From Bombardia bombarda (lineage: Eukaryota > Ascomycota > Sordariomycetes > Sordariales > Lasiosphaeriaceae): a DNA stretch of 64,000 bases. Position 1 is the first letter of the stretch. Each line of letters begins with the position of its first letter. Positions 56,577 through 64,000 of the stretch are shown piece by piece. The stretch covers positions 1,798,001-1,862,000 of the forward strand of contig JAULSR010000006.1 in NCBI GenBank assembly GCA_030512295.1. Reading direction: 5' to 3'. The notes under the pieces were generated by a model. It worked only from the letters and a program-made list of their open reading frames with translations, made no database searches and was not told the DNA's origin. Both the position numbers and the translations under genes were made by a program.

Positions 56577-58076
56577 TCCTTACGAGATAGTAACGGATCC
56601 TTGCTTCCCATAATTGTTCCCTAATCTGCGCAGATCTATAGCTCTTGCTGTTGTTCTTGTTCTTGTTATTATTATTATCTTTGTCACTATTGTCATTGGT
56701 CCTTTTACTGGTGCGGATATGGCGTTCTTTGGCGTGGCAGGGCGTTTTTAGGAGAGGGGGGAACAAAGGGAAGCTATATGAATGGGGACCTGAGAAATGA
56801 AGTGTGTGTGGGTTGGCTATTTGTTTGGTATCGTGGGGATCGACATGATGTATAGGATCGCGCAGGGATACGGTGATCGAGGATCGGACATGCAACATTG
56901 TGGTGGGGTTTTCTTTTTGCGCTATGGAGTTCAGTCCAGGAGTATGATGGACAAGAGGGGCGGCTGGCTGGGTAACAAAACAAGCCAATGTCAATCACTA
57001 TGGTCTTGTCGTCATGATATTGAATACCATTTTTACGAGTAGTACCTTAATCTATATCAATCAAAATCGGGTACCCATTGAACAAATTGTGTCGACATCA
57101 TATCATAGTAGTCACTGAAACACCATGGCACATGAAGAAGATATTGCAGTGCAGGCGATCGGACAGGATACGTAGAGAGAACGAAGAACAGTAGCATGTG
57201 TCATTCTGAGTCAATATGCCATATTTTTTAAGTCACCCATGCGCCAATACCCCTGAATCATCGCCCATCAATAGACAACAAATATACAAAAACAATAGAG
57301 AGTTAGGTATATCCGAGTCTGAGCAGTAGAAGCTCCATTCCCACCACTTCAATCATTTTAACAGGCTCAGTGAGCTTATGCCAAGTTCTCCATCACCACG
57401 TATTGTTCTGTTCCTTTCTGCCGATCCACAAACAAGCAAGTAAACCTAGCGCACTCGAAGACCTCATACCACTGTAATACAAATTCCATGCTTGTTGCGT
57501 GATTTCCTCACTCCCTCTTCCGAAACCTCACACACACAGCTGTATAGTGTCGTGGTTCCTCCCCTCGCACCGGATCGACAGGAAAATGACGAGAACAAAG
57601 ATATTCCCCCTTTCCAACCTTCGTTCTCTCCACCAGGTCGGTCAGGATTTAGGGATAAGCCAAGACATAATTCTCGCCAAAAGAGAGAATGAGAAAGAAA
57701 ATGGAAACGGGACAATAAAAAATGCTATGCTATGTACAACTGATGTTGACCCACAAACAGAAATGAAATACCAAGTGGAGAACCGCTTCCCTTGTCTCCA
57801 TCTAATGCAACAAGGAATTACAGTACAGAAAAACCAATTGAAAGGAAAACCTACCTTACCGTTTTAATACTCTCTCCCCCCCCCCCCCCCCCTCTCTCTC
57901 TCTTACTATAAACCCAGCAATAGGCCGCATCAGCCGTTATCGCAAAAAAAACCTCCCACTAATAAGAAATAAGAAAATCCATGCTTCCCATATGATGCCC
58001 CCTTAACAAGAACAACTCGAAAAACACTTGATAAATCTTTCCCTCCATTATGTTCGCGCGCCAGAAAACTCCGTCT
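56577..58076. other. Convergent 3' region
   Basis: 1.5 kb between the stop codons of the PY protein and the FG nucleoporin. No gene recognised. A C12-14 run followed by CT repeats is present at about 57878-57902. Confidence 0.45.
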
Positions 58077-61000
58077 TTACTTCTTATTCGCTGTCTTGTG
58101 CTCTTCCAACCTGTCCGCCAAAGCCTGAGCAAAGGCAGGTGTCTTGACCTGGAGCAGCCAGGATTCCAAGCTCTTTCCGTCGTCACTTGCAGTCGTAACC
58201 TTGACCAGCTTCCCGCCAGCTGGCTCCACCTTGTAGGTAAAATTAGGAAGCACAGTCTTGTTGAGCGCAACATGACCACGAGGCTCAGCCCGCAGCAACA
58301 TGCGTACGGCGCCTGTCGTCTTGTGCTTCATGATACGGAAAGGTCCCACACCCTGCGTTTTCCACTCCTTCTTCTTGGATTCGTTGTCATTTTCGCCGTC
58401 ACCGTCGACGTCGACGAGCTTGAGCGCCTTGGCGCGCACCTCATGTACGACGGACTCGTCCTCCTCGCCCGGGCCGCCGTCGGTTAGTGATATTTGCTCC
58501 TGTGGTCCCTCATCGCCGTCAGCCTTTGTTTCTTTGCCCTCTTCTATCTCATTGACCGCTTCAGGGGTCCCCGCAGCTGGCGTCGTGGCAAGACTCGACG
58601 CGCCGCCAAAGGTAAAGGGGCTATCTGGGCCGCGTTGATTAACGATAATTCGGGATGGTTCAAACACAAACTTGTAGGAGGGTTGAAACTCACTAGTACC
58701 TGTTGACCCTCCCCCTCCAGGGGCTAGGCTACTGCCGAACATGGATGGTGCCGAAGGGGCGGTCTGGCCAAACACGACAGGGCCACTGCTGGGCTGCGAG
58801 GAGGCTCCACCAAAGCTGAAAACCGGCCCACCGTTTGCAGCGCCACCAAACATGTTACCCTGTTGAGAAGACGTTTCTGAGCCGGCGCCGAAGCTGATGC
58901 TCTGTTGTGTTCCACCACCAAAGCTGGTATTGGGCGCAGATCCGGCATTGAAGCTTTGGCTGGTGTTGCCGAAGGCAAATGACGGCGGCTGTGTGTTGCC
59001 GCCAGAGCCAAAAGTGAAAGAGGAAGGAGTAGAGGTGGTGCCATTGTTGCTGGCAAAGGGGTTATTGATCACGGTCGCATCAGAACCTCCAGTAGAGAAC
59101 GTGAACGAAGTATTGACACCCGGGATCATCGTCCCAAAGATGCTTCCACTGGGCTGGCTTGTGGTAAGTTGAGAGGCCGCGGGAGGCTGGGCATTGCCAA
59201 AGGCAAACATGTTTCCATTAGAGCTAGGTGCTGCTGGGTTGCTCGTGTTGCCAAAGAGTGAAACTGCGTTCGTGGCCTCCGGCCGGCTGGAGTTGTTACC
59301 AAACATCGAGGCTACCGGGGCAGCCGAGGTGGTACCAAACAAGTTCTTAGTCTGTGGGACTGCGGCGGCGGCAGGCGTGCTGGAAGCACCGAACAGGCTC
59401 TTGGTCTCCGGGGCAGGCGTGCTAGACGCGCCGAAGAGACTCTTGGTCTCCGAGGTCGCCGCCGCCTTTGGTGCATTGGAAGAATTGTTTGTGAAGCCAA
59501 ACAGTGCAGAGCCCGACTTGTTTTCAGTACTGCCAAAGGTAGCTTTCTTTGCTGCGGGCTCATCTGCTGTGGCCGTGGTAGAAGCAGCCGAAGGCGTGCC
59601 AAACAGGTTGCTAAGGGGCTTAGCTGATGCGGCCGCCGCGAACAAATCAGCTGTTGGAGCCTGTACTGGCTTGGCCTCAGCCGGTTCTGGCTGTCCAAAG
59701 AGATTGGCCGCCGGAGTTTGCTCCGTCTTTTCGGACTCGGACTTGTCCTTGCTGCCGAACAAAGTAGACGACTGGAAGACAGATGGTTTCGAGACCTCGG
59801 GTGCTGAAGCCTCGGGCTTGCTTCCAAACACACACGAAGATGAGCCCGGCGCTGTGACAGTCGTGGGCTCTTTGGTCTCCTTCTTTTCATTCGACTGGCC
59901 AAAGGCTAGCGTAGAAGAACCGAAGAGTTGAGAGCCGGTATTGGCTGAAGTAGCATTGCTACCAAAAATAGACACGCTAGTGTTTGATGAGTCTGCTGGC
60001 TTCGCTCCAAAAGCACCAGACATATTCTGCGTCGGGGGCTCCTTGGGAGCCTCCCCAATAGGCGCAGCGGGCTCATCTGTCTTCTTCTGGGCGCCGAAGT
60101 CAACGGTAGACGAGGCAGGCTTGGGAATAGCAGACCCAAAAGCACTAGCTGCAGATGAAAATTTGATGGGGGTGCTTGTGTTCCATGTGTTGTTTGCGGG
60201 AGGAGCAGCTTCCTTGACAGGACTCGCAGATCTTGACTTATCGGAGGAAGTGGGGGCAAATAGCTGAGCGTTTCCTTCTTGCGGCGAAGGCAGCTTTCTA
60301 ACCGGCTGGCCATCGTTTCCTCGGGTGATACGGTCGAAAATGCTGCGACCTTGGGAGCTGTCGCCTGCATCTGAAGAGGCGCTGGACGCACCATTTACAG
60401 TGTTGGCGGTGTTCATGGTCCCAAATTGAGGTGTAGATACTCCCTCGCTGGCGGCTACACTTGTCTCCTTGCTTTGGCCGACGAGTTGGACCTCAGAGTT
60501 GTCTTCCTCTGGGTTTGAGCCTGTCTCGTCACCGCTCTCTGCATCATCTTTGCTCGAGTCCGACAGGTGGCCAAAGATGTTGTCTGTTGTGACGGGAGGC
60601 TTAGCGCCAGGCGCAAAAACGGATGCGCCGGTAGATCCGTTAAACAGCGTAGGAGTGACAGAGGAGCCAAAGGCATTGACCTTGGCAGACGCCTGAGCAG
60701 GAGTCGACTGGGTATTGTTTGCAATGCTCTCAAAGACAGACTTGGTAGCCGATGGCGTCTTATGCGGCGATGAAACAGGCTTCAGTAACTTGGCAGGATG
60801 GTTCTCATCCGGCTCGCCAACCACGTCAGCCTTCCGCTTTGTTTTCACCGGTGCCGGAGTAGCCGCCTCTGGCGCGCGGGCACGCTTGTTGCCGATAGAA
60901 GATGAGGTTGTCAAAGCGGTGTCATCTGGCGTCAACTCCTCCTCGGCCTTCCTCTTGGGCACACCGTTTGTCTTGAAGGTGGTGACATCCATATCCTCAT

Positions 61001-62009
61001 CTTCCGAGTCAGCAATCCCGTGCTTCTGCTTCCATTCCTTCTTAACAGTCTCAGATGCCCTAACAGTCTTAAACTCATATAAACCATAACGCAACATTAT
61101 GAGACTACGACTCTTCTCATACTCCTTAGAGAAGTTGGAAACATTGATCTTCCAGTCTTTCTTAGTGAATACTTCATCGGCGGCATATTTCAACCGACGT
61201 AGGTCCAGAATACAGAAGAACTGGCGTCTCTGTTGCTCATCGAGATCGGATGGGCAATAATGCGCCAAGAACTCATCTGCATATATCGACCCTACCCTGC
61301 TCAGGTCGTTCGGAACCTCTTTGGCCATGGCCTCGCCAGTGAGGTCGCGCGGGGGCGAGGGAATTCTCATCTTGAAGAGATCAGCAGAGGTTGTTTGGGC
61401 CAGCGCACGACCGGCAACGTCAGCTGTCGAGCCCCTCGGCGCTTTGCCGGGAGTGCTGGGAGGGAAGTTCTGCCTCGTGCTACTTGCGGGGGCACGAGGA
61501 GAGAAGTTGGGCAGACCAGGCCGCTGAAACGCCGTGTTGCGGAAGCGGGATGTGGAGGCAGAGCCAGAGAAGTTGCGAGCTGGAGTAGCAGAGGCGCCGC
61601 CAGAGAAGTTCGTTGTCTTGCGGAAAGAATCGGATGGGAGTTGAGGTGTAGTTGGGCCTGCAAACAACGGCCGTGCCTTGTTCGGGTTGTCGCCAGGCAT
61701 CCTTCTCACAGCAGTCCCCGCCATGCTGGAGGAGAAGTTTGTCGGTCTAGGGACACTTGAAGAGGGCCCGGCCATATCAGACGCACTGAAGGTCTGGTTC
61801 AGCCTGCTGGGGTTGAGAATCCTTCTGTTTGCCAGCTGGGACTCGGAGGCGCGCTTCGCAGGGCTCTCGGGTACCGTGTTCTTGGCCTCGACGCGCTTGA
61901 ACGAGAGCGAGTCGGCGGCGGCGGCGTTCTTGCGAGTAATCTCTGTATTGGTAGCAGGCCCGGCTGCAGGCGCCGAGTTTCCGCGCCAGAGGCTGGTGAG
62001 ACCAAACAT
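58077..62009 (-). CDS. NUP2: FG nucleoporin with C-terminal Ran-binding domain (Nup2/Nup61-like)
   Basis: One uninterrupted exon, 1310 aa. The N-terminus MFGLTSLWRGNSAP precedes a Ser/Pro-rich region. At about residues 240-330 is a compact predicted-helical domain (HYCPSDLDEQQRRQFFCIL ... WKINVSNFSKEYEKSRSLI). A long Ser/Thr/Ala-rich region follows with more than twenty FG, LFG and FGxN repeats (for example SLFGAS, NLFGT, NMFAFGN). The last 120 residues are a RanBP1-type Ran-binding domain (EVRAKALKLVD, KKKEWKTQGVGPFRIMKH, GAVRMLLRAEPRGHVALN). FG repeats plus terminal RanBD define the Nup2/Nup61/Nup50 group, mobile nuclear-basket factors that speed importin release. Most of the CDS is Gly/Ser/Phe-biased, so many alternative frames stay open, but this frame has the domain evidence. 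The frame is open 36 codons upstream; MFGLTSLW is the better start. Confidence 0.9.
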   Translation of the reverse strand: MFGLTSLWRGNSAPAAGPATNTEITRKNAAAADSLSFKRVEAKNTVPESPAKRASESQLANRRILNPSRLNQTFSASDMAGPSSSVPRPTNFSSSMAGTAVRRMPGDNPNKARPLFAGPTTPQLPSDSFRKTTNFSGGASATPARNFSGSASTSRFRNTAFQRPGLPNFSPRAPASSTRQNFPPSTPGKAPRGSTADVAGRALAQTTSADLFKMRIPSPPRDLTGEAMAKEVPNDLSRVGSIYADEFLAHYCPSDLDEQQRRQFFCILDLRRLKYAADEVFTKKDWKINVSNFSKEYEKSRSLIMLRYGLYEFKTVRASETVKKEWKQKHGIADSEDEDMDVTTFKTNGVPKRKAEEELTPDDTALTTSSSIGNKRARAPEAATPAPVKTKRKADVVGEPDENHPAKLLKPVSSPHKTPSATKSVFESIANNTQSTPAQASAKVNAFGSSVTPTLFNGSTGASVFAPGAKPPVTTDNIFGHLSDSSKDDAESGDETGSNPEEDNSEVQLVGQSKETSVAASEGVSTPQFGTMNTANTVNGASSASSDAGDSSQGRSIFDRITRGNDGQPVRKLPSPQEGNAQLFAPTSSDKSRSASPVKEAAPPANNTWNTSTPIKFSSAASAFGSAIPKPASSTVDFGAQKKTDEPAAPIGEAPKEPPTQNMSGAFGAKPADSSNTSVSIFGSNATSANTGSQLFGSSTLAFGQSNEKKETKEPTTVTAPGSSSCVFGSKPEASAPEVSKPSVFQSSTLFGSKDKSESEKTEQTPAANLFGQPEPAEAKPVQAPTADLFAAAASAKPLSNLFGTPSAASTTATADEPAAKKATFGSTENKSGSALFGFTNNSSNAPKAAATSETKSLFGASSTPAPETKSLFGASSTPAAAAVPQTKNLFGTTSAAPVASMFGNNSSRPEATNAVSLFGNTSNPAAPSSNGNMFAFGNAQPPAASQLTTSQPSGSIFGTMIPGVNTSFTFSTGGSDATVINNPFASNNGTTSTPSSFTFGSGGNTQPPSFAFGNTSQSFNAGSAPNTSFGGGTQQSISFGAGSETSSQQGNMFGGAANGGPVFSFGGASSQPSSGPVVFGQTAPSAPSMFGSSLAPGGGGSTGTSEFQPSYKFVFEPSRIIVNQRGPDSPFTFGGASSLATTPAAGTPEAVNEIEEGKETKADGDEGPQEQISLTDGGPGEEDESVVHEVRAKALKLVDVDGDGENDNESKKKEWKTQGVGPFRIMKHKTTGAVRMLLRAEPRGHVALNKTVLPNFTYKVEPAGGKLVKVTTASDDGKSLESWLLQVKTPAFAQALADRLEEHKTANKK

Positions 62010-63406
62010 GGTGCGCTGCTTTGGGGTGGGGGAGGGGGCGAATCTGTGGTCGCGGTCTCCTGCGAGAACGCAGACAGGGCCGTGCAGGTGTAGAAGGGGC
62101 GTAGCGAAGAAGCGCAAAAGACGGGTGCCAGATTACGATGACGAGAGACCAGACGGACTCGGCGTCGCAATCATGAATGTCGATGGTTTGCGCGTTGTTG
62201 TCGCGTCGGGAGGGATGGCTCTCGAGGACAGGGTTTTGGGCGTGAACGGGATTTTTGGGGGTTGCGCGCGATGGAGCAGAGTGAGACTGAGACCCACCGG
62301 CACGACGCACTACCCAGGTCTAGACAGAGCTGAGGAACGGACAAGAGGAAAAAGTATCGATGGCACCAAAGGGGCTGCTATTATACGCAGGCATCGAGAT
62401 CACACCGTTTCGTCCTGTCGAGGCAGGCCGGCACGATGAAGGATGGTGCACGATGTGATGGTGTTTTGGCGTGGATGCTCTGGTGACCTTGTTCTTGGTC
62501 AAGAGCAAAGGAAAAAAAAAGAGGTGCCCTTGTAAGCGCGGGAACGGGGAACCTTGTGCGGCGCGGTGCACAGACCATCCACCAAATACCACCTGAGCTG
62601 CCCGCTACCAGAGACCGGAATCGCAGCCATTTCAGGCTACTTCATACAGCCTCAGGCACCGACTGGAAAGCAACGAAGAGCAAGACTGAAGCCAAAATCG
62701 ACAGCGGGTCCACCCGAGCCAATTATCGGCAGGGACACCAACACCTGACAACCAGCAGCACTCACGTCCATTTCTGTTGCGGCCAGCCAGCCAGCCACCT
62801 GAACACATGGGCTGTCACAGAACATCGTCAACGGCACCTCACGGCATCTTTGCAGCGTATGACACATACCTAGACAACATGGCTTCACAGCAGCAGCATT
62901 CTGCTTGAAAAAGGCCAAGGAAGCCGTTTGGGATGCGAATTGCAGAATGTCTGTTCATCAGTCTACCACCCCAATATCTGCCGCATCCTGTTTTGTTAAA
63001 GGTTGGAGCTGCAAGAAAAATGAATGGTGTCACGACCCACAGCATGCTATTTATTATCATTGTAGCTATATCTTTATCCCATGACAGCCTTTGGCGCGAT
63101 TTGCTTTCCGGCCCGACGGACGGTGCATCGTCAGCGACAACTGCTTCCTTTCACTGTCAATTAGATTCCATGCAATTATCGGCATATTGTTGTAAATGGT
63201 TTGGCCAAGTATTCTTCCGCCAGGTATACTATAAACGTAGCAAACCAAAGGTATTGTACAACTAAGCTCGCGATACACAGTTCGGACGGCAGACACGCGT
63301 GTTGCGCCGTTCTTTCTAGCTGCAGATAACCAAAAAAAAAAAGCCAATATGTTTGGCTAGGAGCAATCATCATCATATCACAACAAACAGCCCAATGCAA
63401 ATCCAT
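62010..63406. promoter_or_regulatory. Promoter of the FG nucleoporin and 3' region of the SCP2 gene
   Basis: Both genes run on the minus strand, so this 1.4-kb spacer should hold the FG-nucleoporin promoter and the SCP2 3' UTR. No additional exon recognised. Confidence 0.45.
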
Positions 63407-63975
63407 CTACAACTTGGCCTTGGTCTGGGCCTTCTTGAGGATGGGGTCGAGCTTGGTGGCCTTCATGACGTCGCCCTTGATCTTGAGCTTGCCTGACATG
63501 AACAGCTTCTGGGCGTTGGCCTTGCCAGCGACAAGGCTGCCGAAGTCGGCGTCGGAAAGCGAGAGGCTCACTGGAAGATTATCACGTATCAGCATTGGAG
63601 GGATAAAACAAGAGAAATCGAACATCGAACAGACAGCCAGCAACCACTCACCAGTCGGCTTCTCGGGCAGGCCCTTGGCGACCTCGCCCTTTGTCTTGAG
63701 GTCAATGTGCCAGCTCTCGGTCTCGCCGGCCTTGTTCTTGAGGGTGAAGGCAAAGATGGCGTTGCCCTGCTTGATGGCGTCCTTCTTGTCGGCCTCGCTG
63801 GCGTTGAGGGCGCTGTTGATGGCGTCAAAGGCGGCCGACGAGGGGAATTTGTCTGTTTGGTTGTGTTGGGTCTCGTCAGCGCTTGTCTTTGTTGTCGCAA
63901 AAACATCAAAAAACTAGAATTGGGTGGTTGCGCAATGTGTCCAGAAAATAGGGGCTTACCGTTCGTGAGAGACAT
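63407..63975 (-). CDS. POX18: SCP2 sterol-carrier-type lipid-binding protein, peroxisomal (Pox18-like)
   Basis: Exons 63975-63960, 63852-63652 and 63570-63407, giving 126 aa with short GT-AG introns (107 and 81 nt). The first exon is only 16 nt (MSLTN plus one base). The SCP2 fold is seen in FPSSAAFDAINSALNAS, GNAIFAFTLKNKAGETESWHIDLK, LSDADFGSLVAGKANAQKLF and MSGKLKIKGDVMKATKLDPI. The C-terminus is TKAKL: AKL is a strong PTS1, so peroxisomal-matrix location is likely. Yeast/Candida Pox18-type proteins bind acyl-CoA or sterols and support beta-oxidation. The start lies 25 bases from the window edge, so the promoter is outside. Confidence 0.95.
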
Positions 63976-64000
63976 TTTGGCGGTTGGTTTTTGGGTGATA

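Overview
This window is nuclear DNA of a filamentous ascomycete (Pezizomycotina, most probably Sordariomycetes). The evidence is the many 50-130 nt introns with fungal GT/AG and GC/AG borders, a dispersed 5S rRNA gene outside any rDNA array, two short-intron tRNA genes, and typical families: CYP7B/8B1-like P450s, a PTH11/rhodopsin-domain membrane protein, a berberine-bridge-type oxidase, a small cysteine-rich secreted protein, Boi (SH3-SAM-PH), Tfb5 and a Pox18-type SCP2 protein. I could not place the genus. Exon borders below were derived by hand from splice signals, reading-frame continuity and family motifs. Every intact model sums to a multiple of three.

Region 1 (1-23.1 kb) is accessory in character: genes are sparse and gaps long. 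It holds tRNA-Arg, a frame-disrupted GPI-type aspartic-protease relic, a P450 divergent from a short-chain dehydrogenase (SDR), a BBE-like FAD oxidase, a rhodopsin-domain membrane protein, a second P450 with a probable 6-nt microexon and a C-terminal frameshift, and a secreted cysteine-rich protein. The four oxidoreductases and the membrane protein (3.5-18.6 kb) look like a tailoring-type cluster, but no PKS, NRPS, terpene synthase, transporter or transcription-factor gene is visible here.

Region 2 (23.1-33.6 kb) holds the dispersed 5S rRNA gene in an AT-richer gap, a Pgc1-like phosphodiesterase, a Rog1-like lipase, tRNA-Thr, an endonuclease III homologue with a very long tail rich in SUMO-consensus motifs, and a 72-aa AN1 zinc-finger protein.

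Region 3 (37.1-64 kb) is conserved housekeeping sequence: glutathione-dependent formaldehyde dehydrogenase, a DUF952 protein, Nup85, Boi1/2, a dienoyl-CoA isomerase, TFIIH subunit Tfb5, a PY-motif single-pass membrane protein, an FG nucleoporin with a Ran-binding domain (Nup2/Nup61) and a peroxisomal SCP2 protein. Convergent pairs are common (DUF952/Nup85, isomerase/Tfb5, PY protein/Nup2), and two nuclear-pore genes lie about 13 kb apart.

The items most worth checking are the 6-nt microexon, the candidate oxidative cluster, the SUMO-motif tail on the DNA glycosylase, the set of single-base frame lesions at homopolymers (A6, G6, C5), the two GC-AG introns, and two strong hairpins in the intergenic DNA near 27.1 kb.
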